A stretch of DNA of 40,919 nucleotides from Acidobacteriota bacterium (GCA_003165465.1 PLUM01000098.1:257-41175); one strand, 5' to 3'. Shown: positions 1-8,509, numbered from the stretch's first letter. The notes: generated from the letters alone by a model not told the origin. Numbers and translations are program-made.

Positions 1-3
1 GAC

Positions 4-498
4 ATGCTTACGTGGATGCTTGGAACGGATGGAGATTGGGTAATCACAATCGCGCGGATTGTCCTGGGAGTTGTGTTTTTCGCTCACGGAGCACAGATGG
101 CATTGGGTTGGTTTGGCGGGTCAGGACTGCAAAGCACAGTGCGCGTATTTCGAGAGTCCTTGCGAATCCCGGCGCCGTTGGCGGTGTTGGCCGTCGCGGC
201 AGAATTCCTGGGCGGTTTGGGCTTGATTGTTGGACTGCTAAGCCGGGTCTCAGCTCTTGGCATTGCGGTGGTCATGAGCGTCGCGCTTGTTGCAGTTCAC
301 CGTAAGTTTGGATTTTTCATGAACTGGTACGGAGACCAACAAGGCCATGGAATTGAATACCATATCCTGGTTCTCGCTCTCGCGCTGGTCGTGATCATCA
401 AAGGAGCTGGCTCATTCTCATTGGATCAAATCGTATATGAGCATGTGTCCACTCAAAATCGCGTTACCTTGGGAGCCGGAACTGAGAGAGGGCAATGA
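4..498 (+). CDS. DoxX family membrane protein
   Basis: A 164-residue integral membrane protein of the DoxX family. Four hydrophobic stretches are visible, at about residues 12-30, 55-80, 83-100 and 120-137. The first carries the family's early Gly-rich turn (VLGVVFFAHGAQ, with an Arg just before it), and a short amphipathic insert (FGFFMNWYGDQQGHGIEYH) precedes the last helix, as in this family. DoxX proteins are small quinone- or thiosulfate-oxidation-linked subunits in some archaea, but most bacterial members have no proven role. The start lies 3 bases into the window, so an upstream ribosome binding site cannot be checked and the true start could be further out. The next gene encodes an exported dehydrogenase on the same strand after a 208-base gap, so a shared respiratory role is possible but not shown. 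Confidence 0.85.
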   Translation: MLTWMLGTDGDWVITIARIVLGVVFFAHGAQMALGWFGGSGLQSTVRVFRESLRIPAPLAVLAVAAEFLGGLGLIVGLLSRVSALGIAVVMSVALVAVHRKFGFFMNWYGDQQGHGIEYHILVLALALVVIIKGAGSFSLDQIVYEHVSTQNRVTLGAGTERGQ

Positions 499-706
499 CA
501 ATGCATTCTATCGCTCAGGATCACAACAAATTCGGATCTATTGCGCGGATGACTCGCGCTATTTTCGTGAACGAATTTGAACCGGCATAAAGAGAGTGGG
601 CATCCTAAACTTGGGAGCCGACGCGCGGCATCGTGAGGTCGCAAAGATGGGATGATGAAAACAGCCATTCGTACGGAGGACAATTCATCTGGAAAGGATA
701 TTCGCA

Positions 707-2527
707 ATGCAGAATAACGTAAGAAATGGAATGCTCTTGTCAGCTCTCATCGTGATCTCAGGGGTGTGCACAGGCAGCCCATTAGCCCTGGCTCAAGACC
801 CACCCAATCCGCCTGCCAAAGCCAAGAGCCAAGCCTGCCCGAACGATGATGCCGGGCTGAAATTACCCGCCGGTTTTTGCGCAACGGTGTTCGCCGACGG
901 CATCGGTCACGCTCGCCACATGGTAGTTGCTCCCAATGGAGTTCTGTACGTCAACACCTGGTCGGGCAGGTACTACGGCAGTGACACACCGCATGCGGGC
1001 GGTTTCCTGGTGGCCCTACAGGACAAGAGCGGCACGGGAAAGGCCGATGTGATTGAGCGATTTGGCGAAACCGTCCAAAGTGGCGGAGCAGGCGGTACGG
1101 GGATCGGCATGTATAAAGGATCGATCTACGCCGAGATCAATGACCGGATCGTGCGATATTCGTTGCCCGCCGGTTCCATCGTGCCGAGTAGCCCTGCCGA
1201 GACAATCGTCTCCGGATTGCCCCTGGGCGGCGACCATCCCATGCATCCGTTCATCATCAATGCCGAAGGTGCGATGTACGTCGATATGGGCACCGCGACG
1301 AATTCCTGCCAACTGAAAAATCGGACACTCAAATCGCCCGGCGCCGATCCCTGCACGGAACTTGAGACTCGCGGCGGCATCTGGCTCTATGACGCGAATA
1401 AAACGAATCAATCTTTTTCACGGGCGGAGCGCTTCGCTACGGGAATCCGCAACGCGGAAGGTTTTGCCATCGACCCAAGCGGGCGAATGTTTGTAACTCA
1501 ACACGGACGGGATCAGCTGCGCGCGAATTGGCCCGACTTCTATAAACCTGATCAGGAGGCAACCCTGCCGGCCGAAGAGTTGTTGCTTTTGAAGGCAAGC
1601 GGGGACTACGGCTGGCCCGAGTGCTACTACGATTCTTTCGCGCAAAAACTGGTTCTGGCGCCGGAATACGGCGGCGACGGTGGCAAGACGATCGGCGTAT
1701 GCGCGAGCAAGATCGCTCCGATTGCGGCATTTCCCGCCCACTGGGCCCCGAATGCAATGGTGAGGTACGACGGGAAACAATTTCCGGCGCGTTATCGTGA
1801 CGGCGTCTTCATCGCCTTCCACGGGTCATGGGATCGGGCGCCCTATCCGCAAAGCGGCTACAACGTGGTTTTTCAGCCGGTCGCCGGGGACCGCGCATCC
1901 GGCTCGTGCGAAATTTTTGCGGATGGTTTCGCAGGAGAGGTGAGATCGCCGGACAAAGCCGAGCATCGTCCTAGCGGCTTAGCGGTTGGACCCGACGGTT
2001 CGCTCTACGTTTCCGACGATATACGCGGACGTATATACCGGATCGTGTATCGTGGCGGTCTCGAAGGCGGCGCTGCGAAGATCACGCCATGCCCGAGCGC
2101 AACCGCTCCGGCCGGAAATCCTGTTGACGAGGCCGCGCAACCACCAGAGGGTACGCATCCCGATGCCGGTGCGGCGGCAACAAGCAATCTTCCCGTCCCA
2201 AGCGGCGCGACACGAGAAATGGTTGCGCTCGGTGGGCGCATCTACCACGGCCAAGTGGGCGGAGCAGCATGCACGGGCTGCCATGGTGAGAGCGGTGAGG
2301 GTACGCCGCTGGCGCCCGAACTTGTGGGAAGGAATAAGAAATGGCTATGGAGTGACGGCAGCTATGCCGGAATCGCAAAAACGATCACGGAAGGTGTGTC
2401 GCAACCGAAGCAATATCGCAGCCCAATGCCGCCGATGGGTGGAGCACAACTTACGCCCGATCAGTTATCAGCAGTCGCAGCATACGTGTGGGCCCTGAGC
2501 CATCGCGCGTCGTCCAATCAGAATTAA
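707..2527 (+). CDS. PQQ-type sorbosone/sugar dehydrogenase fused to a C-terminal cytochrome c
   Basis: A 606-residue exported oxidoreductase. Residues 1-30 form a Sec signal peptide ending in LALAQ. Residues about 45-450 are a beta-propeller of the L-sorbosone/glucose dehydrogenase type; repeated blades of the form G..YV and the phrases FATGIRNAEGFAIDP and RPSGLAVGPDGSLYVSDD are typical. After a Pro/Ala-rich linker (about 460-505) comes a class I cytochrome c domain with the heme motif CTGCH at residues 522-526 and a likely axial Met in MPPMGG near residue 575. The family oxidises aldoses or related carbonyl sugars using PQQ in the periplasm. The attached cytochrome would carry electrons straight to the respiratory chain, as in other quinohemoproteins. 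The exact sugar is not predictable. The start is the ATG that opens the signal peptide; GGAAAGGA sits just upstream. Confidence 0.9.
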   Translation: MQNNVRNGMLLSALIVISGVCTGSPLALAQDPPNPPAKAKSQACPNDDAGLKLPAGFCATVFADGIGHARHMVVAPNGVLYVNTWSGRYYGSDTPHAGGFLVALQDKSGTGKADVIERFGETVQSGGAGGTGIGMYKGSIYAEINDRIVRYSLPAGSIVPSSPAETIVSGLPLGGDHPMHPFIINAEGAMYVDMGTATNSCQLKNRTLKSPGADPCTELETRGGIWLYDANKTNQSFSRAERFATGIRNAEGFAIDPSGRMFVTQHGRDQLRANWPDFYKPDQEATLPAEELLLLKASGDYGWPECYYDSFAQKLVLAPEYGGDGGKTIGVCASKIAPIAAFPAHWAPNAMVRYDGKQFPARYRDGVFIAFHGSWDRAPYPQSGYNVVFQPVAGDRASGSCEIFADGFAGEVRSPDKAEHRPSGLAVGPDGSLYVSDDIRGRIYRIVYRGGLEGGAAKITPCPSATAPAGNPVDEAAQPPEGTHPDAGAAATSNLPVPSGATREMVALGGRIYHGQVGGAACTGCHGESGEGTPLAPELVGRNKKWLWSDGSYAGIAKTITEGVSQPKQYRSPMPPMGGAQLTPDQLSAVAAYVWALSHRASSNQN

Positions 2528-2705
2528 TTGCCTAATTCTTGGTAAGCCTATTATCAGACAATTGATTTCAAAGTCGAGGTGGATCAAATCCTATTGTGAA
2601 GTCTAAGCGCCATCGTTGAGTTCGGCTAGTCGCCTACCCCCCATTTCCTATAAACACCTACTCACGAGCGGCAAAGTCCTACTATAAGACCACGACTCAA
2701 GTGCT

Positions 2706-2802
2706 GTAGTAAATGTAGTAAGTAAATAGGGGGTGGAAGGACTGTCTGGCCATTCTCACGCTCTCTTTGCCCTTCCCCTCCAGCGCCTACTACAACTACT
2801 AC
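2706..2802. repeat. Imperfect 17-base inverted repeat in a gene-free stretch (2528-2949)
   Basis: The 420 bases between the dehydrogenase and the next gene contain no convincing coding region. The only structure I see is GTAGTAAATGTAGTAAG at 2706-2722 facing CCTACTACAACTACTAC at about 2786-2802, which pair over most of their length around a loop of roughly 60 bases. It could be a relic end of a mobile element, a transcript hairpin, or chance in a simple GTA/TAC-rich sequence. No flanking target duplication is obvious. Confidence 0.3.
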
Positions 2803-2949
2803 ACGGGCCATTCCGAGTCATCCCCCATAGTCTAGTGGTATTATCCGTTCGTGAAGCGACGCCAGAGCCCTGCGCTTCGCAACTGTGGAGACCCCCGGCT
2901 GGAACTAGTACTGTTCGGCGTGGAAAGTGAGTCTGATCAAGGGAGCGAT

Positions 2950-3852
2950 ATGGCGGAAGAGAATCAATCAGCATATGGTGAGCCGGAAGAAGGCATGAAG
3001 ATGAAGCGTAAATGGACGATCGCATTGCGACCTGCGGTCGGTCTGGGACCTCGAAAGATTACTAAGATCATCGGCCTAAATGGTGACGGCTTTTCTGTTC
3101 TTACGCCCTACCACAAATCTCGAAGCGGGTACTTGAATAAGACACCTATAGACCCAAATATCCAAGGAAAGTACCGTGTTCCGTGATCAAAGGGTATAGG
3201 TTTCACTGTCGAGGGCCGCGCAAAGCTAAGCTACCACACCGATGGATTTGCCCAATTTTCAAGCGAAGCGCCCGGTCAAATTATTTCAGGCCGTGATCCT
3301 GACACCGGAGAACCGAAAGGTCTTGGCCTGTTTACGAATGCGCTAAAGAATCCGATTGCCAGCGGTGCGAGTGTGGGTGTGACCGTGTGGGGATTAGATG
3401 ATTTCGAGGAAATTCAGGATGGTGACGATCCACTCATATTTGAACCGGACGATTGTTATTACCGGGAATGCATGCCTGACGAGGCGAATGGGTGGCACCT
3501 ATCAATATACGCCTTCCCCAAAAATGTAGTTCCACCTCTGCGGTTCCGTAAAGGGGAAGCTGTACTTGAGGTTGTGCTGGAACGCTTGAACGGTCCTCTG
3601 GTTTCCATAGTGCAATTGAAGGTTATCTACCTTCCGGGAGAGGCGGTTTTTTTAGGTCTTTTCGTGAATCGGGTCATCACAAACTTTCCTTCAAAATCTG
3701 GGTGGACGTTGAACGGACCAGGAGATTGGACGACGAACCGAAGGGGATACGTTCTACACGGGACATATCCCCGATTAGGCATTCCTGTGCAAGGAAAAGG
3801 ATCATTGGATCGAACACCATCAGAGGGCTCGACAAATGAGACAGCAAAATGA
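2950..3852 (+). pseudogene. Hypothetical protein gene interrupted by an in-frame TGA
   Basis: One reading frame runs from ATG 2950 to TAA/TGA-flanked end 3852 except for a single TGA at 3184-3186. A strong AGGGAG precedes the ATG by about 4 bases. The first part gives 78 residues ending in GKYRVP. Directly after the stop the same frame continues as SKGIGFTVEGRAKLSYHTDG and then about 200 more residues without another stop, so the two parts look like one former protein of about 300 residues. A GTG at 3373 could restart translation of the C-terminal 159 residues. I recognise the general look (phrases such as YHTDGFAQFS and VTVWGLDDFE) from bacterial hypothetical proteins but cannot name a family or function. 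There is no transmembrane segment or signal peptide. Base composition is visibly richer in A/T than the core genes. A sequencing error is the alternative; selenocysteine is unlikely. Confidence 0.6.
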
Positions 3853-3967
3853 GGTCATAACGAACTTAACAAATCCAGACGGCTACGGTTGATGACGTTC
3901 GCCGGTCCCCGCATACCATCCTCTGAGCTATTTTGAGTCCCAGGGTGCCTGCTTCCCCACCGCTAGA

Positions 3968-4057
3968 TTAGGAAATAGTTTCGATTAGCTTGGCAGGTCT
4001 AACAGCAAGGGCATGAGCCAGCTTGACGATGTTCACGAGGCTCGGGTTCCGCTCGCG
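3968..4057 (-). pseudogene. Stub of an XRE-type HTH regulator (C-terminal end)
   Basis: On the minus strand the frame ending at the TAA at 3968-3970 reads RERNPSLVNIVKLAHALAV and then RPAKLIETIS. This matches the last helices of lambda-repressor-like (XRE/Cro) domains, whose consensus is ...RNPSL..L..IAKALGV.P.EL. Upstream of the first Arg the resemblance stops at once, and there is no start codon or first half of the domain. I therefore read it as a 30-residue remnant left by a deletion. It lies just downstream of the osmoprotectant transporter genes on the same strand. Only this short stretch supports the call. Confidence 0.45.
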
Positions 4058-4128
4058 AGGCAGGACCCAGGGTTCGGCCGGAGGCAATGCTGCAAATGAG
4101 GATTTTTGGGCTCATACGTGGGCAGGGC

Positions 4129-5028
4129 TCAAAGACTGTGCGCACTCCGGAAGGCGCGGACAACGGCCGACGGGTCGCGCTGCTCGCCATCCACTGCATA
4201 GTTCATACGGCGCATTTCTTCTTCAGAGATCTTCCCGCCGAGTGCGTCGAGAGTGCCGCGCAATTCCGGATGCTCGTGAAGCGCGGCGCCGCGCACGATA
4301 GTCACAGCTTGATAGGGCGGAAAATATCCGCGATCGTCTTCGAGGACGACCATGCCGAGTGCGGCAATCAAACCGTCCGTGGAGTTTCCGGCGACGACAT
4401 CCACTTGTTTCTCTTCCAGCGCACGATAAAGCAAGCCCAGGTCCATGATGCGAGGCTCGGAAGCGAAGCGCAGCCCATAGGCTTGGGCCAGACCGCGATA
4501 GCCGTCGGGCCGTTCCATGAACTCGTATCCGAAACCTGCGCGCCATTGGCGCGCGTGAGGAACCATGTCGGAAATCGTTCGCAGATGAAGCTGCGCGGCG
4601 TCATTACCACGCACGACGATCGCGAAAGTGTTGTTGAATCCCAGGGGTGGCCCGACCTCGAAGCCGAAGCGATCGCGGTAGTCATCGCGAACGTTCCGGT
4701 AAACGGCAGCCGCATCGCCGGATGGCTTCCTGCCGAGAATGGCAGTGAGGGCCGTCCCAGTGTACTCGGAATACAGATCCAGCTGGCCTGCCAGAAGCGC
4801 CTGATGGCACAGAAATGTGCCGCCGAGATTGAGCCGCCGATCTACACGCAAACCGGTGTGTGCCTCGATCTGTTGCGCCAAAAGCTCCCCGAGAACGATT
4901 TGCTCGGTAAAATTTTTCGACCCGACGACGACCGTACTTCCCCGAGAACCGCGGCACGACGCGAGCGCCAGCACTCCCCCACCGAGCAGTCGAAAAGCGT
5001 CGCGCCGTTTAATCGGGGTGTTCGTCAT
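4129..5028 (-). CDS. Osmoprotectant (glycine betaine/choline) ABC transporter substrate-binding lipoprotein
   Basis: A 299-residue binding protein of the OpuBC/OpuCC/ProX-like family. The start is set at ATG 5028 because it opens a signal sequence with a twin-arginine-like run (KRRDAF) and a lipobox LASC with Cys25; the frame is open further upstream but only overlaps the permease gene. The family signature GSKNFTEQ is at residues 36-43, followed by the expected LGELLAQQIE and, later, DLYSEYTGTAL and NSTDGLIAALGM. The protein should bind a quaternary ammonium compatible solute outside the membrane and hand it to the adjacent permease. It is the last gene of a three-gene operon (ATPase, permease, binding protein); the gap to the permease stop is 11 bases. 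Substrate choice among betaine, choline and carnitine cannot be told from sequence alone. Confidence 0.9.
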   Translation of the reverse strand: MTNTPIKRRDAFRLLGGGVLALASCRGSRGSTVVVGSKNFTEQIVLGELLAQQIEAHTGLRVDRRLNLGGTFLCHQALLAGQLDLYSEYTGTALTAILGRKPSGDAAAVYRNVRDDYRDRFGFEVGPPLGFNNTFAIVVRGNDAAQLHLRTISDMVPHARQWRAGFGYEFMERPDGYRGLAQAYGLRFASEPRIMDLGLLYRALEEKQVDVVAGNSTDGLIAALGMVVLEDDRGYFPPYQAVTIVRGAALHEHPELRGTLDALGGKISEEEMRRMNYAVDGEQRDPSAVVRAFRSAHSL

Positions 5029-5039
5029 TTGTCGCGGCC

Positions 5040-5672
5040 CTATCGCGGTGTGAGCCTGCGCTCCAGCAAGCCAAGGAGCAGATCGGCAGCGACCGCCAGA
5101 AGGGCAGCGGGCATTGCCCCGGCCAAGATCACCGGATTGCTCGCCATAGCTACGCCGCGAAAAATGAAGACGCCCAGTCCGCCTGCTCCTATTGCTGCAG
5201 CGATGGTCGCCACACCAATGGTGACTACTGTTGCCACGCGGACGCCGGCCATGATGACACCCATCGAAAGCGGTAGCTGCACCTGCCAAAGCGTTTGCCG
5301 CGGCGTCATGCCCATCGCGCGCGCGGCCTCCAAGACTGCGGGGTCCACACCCGATATGCCTGCATAGGTGTTGCGCAAAATCGGCAGCAGGGCGTAAAGA
5401 GTAAGCGCGACAATGGCCGTGGTAGCGCCAATGCCTCCTAGCAACGGCACCGGAATCAGAAAACCGAAGAGCGCCAGGCTGGGAACCGTTTGAATTACGT
5501 TGGCAGCTCCGAGCACCCACCGGCGCAGCGCTCGCCGCCCTACCAAGGCGATTCCCAGGGGCATCCCGATAGCGACGGCGATCGACATAGCTGCTACCAC
5601 CATCCACAAATGTTCCAGCGTTCGGATCAGAATTTCGCCGCGTTGCCGGATCAAAAAGTCCAACAGACTCAT
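5040..5672 (-). CDS. Osmoprotectant ABC transporter permease
   Basis: A 210-residue inner-membrane permease of the OpuCB/ProW type. It shows five to six hydrophobic segments and the binding-protein-dependent transport (EAA-loop) motif in the stretch EAARAMGMTPRQTLWQVQLP near residues 115-134, which contacts the ATPase. The phrase QTVPSLALFGFLIP near residues 61-74 is characteristic of betaine/choline permeases. Its ATG overlaps the ATPase stop by 4 bases (ATGA), so the two are translationally coupled. Many relatives have two different permeases (OpuCB and OpuCD); only one is present, which implies a homodimeric channel. Confidence 0.92.
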   Translation of the reverse strand: MSLLDFLIRQRGEILIRTLEHLWMVVAAMSIAVAIGMPLGIALVGRRALRRWVLGAANVIQTVPSLALFGFLIPVPLLGGIGATTAIVALTLYALLPILRNTYAGISGVDPAVLEAARAMGMTPRQTLWQVQLPLSMGVIMAGVRVATVVTIGVATIAAAIGAGGLGVFIFRGVAMASNPVILAGAMPAALLAVAADLLLGLLERRLTPR

Positions 5673-6469
5673 GATTTACCTCCCTCTGCCGATAAGCTTC
5701 GCCGATCTCCTATACCGGAACTAAGGGATGCGACGAACGCGCAAACCTCGGGGTCAGAGGAACGAAGAAACTCCTCAGCGCGGTACACGCCCACCAGGCG
5801 GCCTTGGGCGAGCAGTCCGATGCGCGTCCGCAGCAGCAGGGCTGCGCGAAGGTTGTGCGTGACGAACACAATCGTTTTGCCCAATCGTGCTGCCAGCGTG
5901 CGGAATTCACCCTCCAGCTCCGCCCCTGTCACCGGATCGAGCGCGCCAAACGGCTCGTCCATCAGCAGAATTGGTGGGTCTGCGGCGAGAGCACGCGCCA
6001 CACCGATGCGCTGGCGCTGCCCGCCGGAAAGTTCGCGAGGAAATCGCCCGGCGAACTCGGCCGGGTCGAGGCCGACCAGGCACAACATTTCTTGAACGCG
6101 ATCGCGCACACGCTGCTCGGGCCACCCTTCCAGGCGCGGCACCAACGCGATATTCCGCTCGACCGTCCAGTGGGGAAACAGCCCTACGTCCTGCATGACG
6201 TAGCCAATCTTGCGGCGAAGACGGATGGGGTCCCATTCTGCCTGGCGGCGGCCCTCGATGAAAATCTCCCCAGCGTTTGGCTCAAGCAGCCCGTTGATCA
6301 GCCTGAGCGATGTGGTTTTACCTGAACCGCTGCGGCCCAGCAAGATCAGCATCTCTCCGCGCTCAACAGCCAAATCGAGATTGTCGATAAGAGTGCGGCC
6401 GTCTCCGAGACGGTAGGTGACGCCCCGCAGCTCGATGGCCAAGCCCTCCGATGCGCCGGGATGAGTCAC
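5669..6469 (-). CDS. Osmoprotectant ABC transporter ATP-binding protein
   Basis: A 266-residue ATPase. Walker A is GRSGSGKT at residues 45-52, the Q-loop is QDVGLFPH around 93-100, the ABC signature LSGGQ is at 147-151, and Walker B ILLMDEP is at 167-173, followed by the H-loop FVTHN. Closest in style to OpuCA/ProV ATPases, but those usually run to about 380-400 residues with two CBS domains that sense ionic strength. Here the protein ends about 60 residues after the H-loop, so the CBS module is absent and osmotic control must lie elsewhere or be missing. It is the first gene of the operon and is divergent from the egtB remnant starting at 6625; the promoter should lie in 6470-6624. Confidence 0.92.
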   Translation of the reverse strand: MTHPGASEGLAIELRGVTYRLGDGRTLIDNLDLAVERGEMLILLGRSGSGKTTSLRLINGLLEPNAGEIFIEGRRQAEWDPIRLRRKIGYVMQDVGLFPHWTVERNIALVPRLEGWPEQRVRDRVQEMLCLVGLDPAEFAGRFPRELSGGQRQRIGVARALAADPPILLMDEPFGALDPVTGAELEGEFRTLAARLGKTIVFVTHNLRAALLLRTRIGLLAQGRLVGVYRAEEFLRSSDPEVCAFVASLSSGIGDRRSLSAEGGKS

Positions 6470-6624
6470 CCTCCGTATCCCCGGGCGCGACTCACCGATT
6501 CCGAAAACAATAGATTGACTTCACGCCGCAAAACCACTAGATAGGAGCCTTCGATTTCTCGTTGCATCCCGCCCCGAGCGGAATCTGATCGTGCGCCGCC
6601 GCATCGAATCATTGGGAGAGTGAT

Positions 6625-7359
6625 ATGGGAACCACGGCGAACGCAGTACACACTCCGCATCTTCTGCGAAGACTCGCTGCCGCGCGTGCGCGCAGCGACG
6701 AGCTGTTCTCGGTCATACGCCCCGAGGCATTTTACAATCGCCCCATCCCCGAACGGCACCGGATTATCTTTTATGTCGGCCATCTGGAAGCTTTTGATTG
6801 GAACCTCCTCGGCCGCCGCCACTTCGCCCAGCCTGCATTCGACCCTACATTCGATCAGCTCTTCGCGTTCGGAATCGATCCGGTGGGCGGCGGGCTGCCG
6901 ACCGATTCACCGCAGGATTGGCCGGCCCGCGCGCAAGTCGCTGCGTACAACCAGCGCCTGCGCGACGCTCTCGATGAACGCTTGGCGGCCTCGTTCGATC
7001 CATACACCGAACGCCCCCTCGAGACAATGCGATTGCTTCACGTAGCCATCGAGCATCGCCTGATGCACGCCGAAACGCTGGCCTACATCCTGCACCAATT
7101 GTCCCGCGACCGCAAATTCCCTCGCCAGGATTCACCGGCGCCCCCCGCGCCGACGAACGCCTGCTGCGCCAACACGCAGAAGCGATGGTCCGTCCCTTGT
7201 TTCCCGCGCCGGTTGTGGTCGCCGAGCTCGGCAGTGGCAACGGGGAAAAAACGCGCTGGATTCTCCAGGCGCTCGCTCGCCACCAGCGGACCACTTACTA
7301 TCCTATGTGACTCGGCTATGGACGGCTCCTTAGCGATAGTGAGAGGAAAAAGATCTTAA
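6625..7359 (+). pseudogene. Truncated EgtB-like protein (DinB_2 domain only), out-of-frame tail
   Basis: The first 165 residues are the N-terminal DinB_2 domain of the EgtB/SUMF1/PvdO family of non-heme iron sulfoxide synthases. The metal-ligand pattern is intact: His53 in VGHLEAFDW and EHRLMHAETL with His144, His148 and Glu150. Full EgtB is over 400 residues, because a formylglycine-generating-enzyme-like catalytic domain should follow. Instead, after HQLSRDRK (about position 7116) the frame becomes Pro/Arg/Ser-rich nonsense, because it is reading over an egtD fragment in another frame. The ATG at 6625 follows GGGAG. The open frame ends with TAATG, overlapping the start of the HEAT-repeat gene. 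It may be expressed, but it lacks the sulfoxide synthase domain, so it should not make hercynylcysteine sulfoxide. Confidence 0.8.
7126..7348 (+). pseudogene. Fragment of EgtD-type histidine N-methyltransferase (SAM-binding part)
   Basis: In the third forward frame, different from that of the upstream EgtB part, positions about 7152-7300 read DERLLRQHAEAM, then VVVAELGSGNGEKTRWILQA, then LARHQRTTYYP. This matches the motif I region of EgtD (L-histidine N-alpha-methyltransferase), where ELGSGxxxKTR..L.AL and ..YVP(I/V)DIS are hallmarks. A stop (ATG TGA) follows YYP at about 7306-7311, exactly where DIS should come; a possible weak continuation (DSAMDGSL) exists in the next frame. The N-terminal 60 or so residues and everything after the SAM motif are missing here. 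The matching C-terminal half lies 1.4 kb downstream. Confidence 0.75.
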
Positions 7360-7814
7360 TGCACAAGCATGCGATTATGTTTCTGATAATGTTCTCGATA
7401 GTTGGAACCGCGGCCGCTGGAACTGACGCTGCGCTTAATCAGAAATTAGAGACTACGATTGCGGCGGTACGGTCGACGGAACCCTCGGAGGCACGATTCA
7501 ATGCTGCAATGCAACTTGCGGATTTGACTCACAAAGTTCGCCTTGCTTCCATATCCGATTCCACCGTAAATGACTTAGTTTCTCTCTTGGATGATCCAGA
7601 TGATGTGGTTCGTTTGTGGACGGCTGTGGCCTTGGGGAACCTGGGGCGTCGGGCAAAAGTGGCGATTCCGAAACTCTTGGCGTTGTTACCTGAAGCAGAG
7701 TGCCAAGATGGAGATTGGACGTCTGCTGCTACTGTTCGCCCCGCCTTGAGGCGTATGGGGGTAAGAAAATTGCCGCCCGCGCCTTCTTACGACGATTGCC
7801 ACAAGCAGAAGTGA
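7359..7814 (+). CDS. Exported HEAT-repeat protein
   Basis: A 151-residue protein with a Sec signal peptide (residues 1-20, hydrophobic core IMFLIMFSIVGTAAA). The rest is helical, and residues 70-115 hold at least one clear HEAT/PBS-lyase-like unit: LVSLLDDPDDVVRLWTAVAL followed by GNLGRRAKVAIPKLLALL. Such repeats bind proteins and have no catalytic activity of their own. AGGAAAAAG lies about 8 bases before the ATG, and the ATG overlaps the stop of the preceding open frame. The gene and its ankyrin neighbour lie between two halves of a broken egtD gene and have lower GC than the surroundings, which suggests they arrived together. The partner is unknown. Confidence 0.75.
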   Translation: MHKHAIMFLIMFSIVGTAAAGTDAALNQKLETTIAAVRSTEPSEARFNAAMQLADLTHKVRLASISDSTVNDLVSLLDDPDDVVRLWTAVALGNLGRRAKVAIPKLLALLPEAECQDGDWTSAATVRPALRRMGVRKLPPAPSYDDCHKQK

Positions 7815-7837
7815 AGCATTCGGAGGTCGCGAAAGCT

Positions 7838-8509
7838 ATGAACCCAGCCTCTAGTCGGATCTATGGTTCCCGCGTTTGCATGGTTCTCGTGCTCCTCCTC
7901 ACATGGAGCGGCTGCGCGTTGTGCGGAGAGATTCATGAAGCAGTAAAAAAGAACGATAGTGCAAAAGTTAGGGAATTGATTAAGAAGAATCCTAGTCTGG
8001 TCTCGAGCAAAGATGAGGATGGTTTTACACCGCTACATCTGGCCGCGATTAATAGCTTCAAGGCTATGGTTGAGTTTCTACTAACCGCCAAAGCGGACGT
8101 CTCCGCAAAGGATAACGCTGGGAGCACACCCTTACATCAAGCGGCAGCAGGTCGGGGTTCTTATGCTGTTGATACCGTGGAAATACTGCTAGCCCACAAT
8201 GCCAATGTCAATGCCACAGACAAGCACGGGTTAACACCCTTGCATTACGCGACACTGGCCAACCACAGCGATGTGGTCAAATTACTGTTGACCAGCGGCG
8301 CCAATGCCAACGCCAAAGACAACGAGGTTGGTGACACTCCATTGATTTTGGCGGCAGGAGAGGGCTATTTGGAAGTGGCAAAACTGCTGTTGGCGCATGG
8401 AGCCGACGTCAATGCTGCAGACGATGAAGGCACGACTTTGACGTGGGCAATGAGGAATGGTCATGCTGATGTTGCAGCGCTGCTTCGTCAGCATGGTGGG
8501 CACGAATAG
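7838..8509 (+). CDS. Exported ankyrin-repeat protein
   Basis: A 223-residue protein starting at ATG 7838, chosen because GGAGG lies 11 bases upstream and because it opens a signal peptide (VCMVLVLLLTWSGCALCG); a GTG at 7811 is an alternative. About five ankyrin repeats follow: the first half-unit (IHEAVKKNDSAKVRELIKKN), then units containing GFTPLHLAA, GSTPLHQAA, GLTPLHYAT, GDTPLILAA and a last degenerate one (EGTTLTWAM). Loops such as HNANVNATD and GADVNAADD are standard. Ankyrin arrays are protein-binding scaffolds. The gene follows the HEAT-repeat gene by 23 bases and is probably co-transcribed with it. Both look like small exported adaptor proteins of unknown partner. Confidence 0.88.
   Translation: MNPASSRIYGSRVCMVLVLLLTWSGCALCGEIHEAVKKNDSAKVRELIKKNPSLVSSKDEDGFTPLHLAAINSFKAMVEFLLTAKADVSAKDNAGSTPLHQAAAGRGSYAVDTVEILLAHNANVNATDKHGLTPLHYATLANHSDVVKLLLTSGANANAKDNEVGDTPLILAAGEGYLEVAKLLLAHGADVNAADDEGTTLTWAMRNGHADVAALLRQHGGHE

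Noticed and set aside
2706-2802. CRISPR or transposon end from GTAGTA-rich inverted sequence
   Set aside because: Only one imperfect pair, no regular spacing, no transposase or flanking duplication.
2826-2900. tRNA-like start in CATAGTCTAGTGGTATTATCC, reminiscent of a tRNA D-arm
   Set aside because: No T-arm TTC-loop, no paired acceptor or anticodon stem follows; coincidence.
3184-3186. Selenocysteine codon
   Set aside because: The context has no redox-active motif and I see no selenium genes or SECIS-like hairpin; a nonsense mutation or error is simpler.
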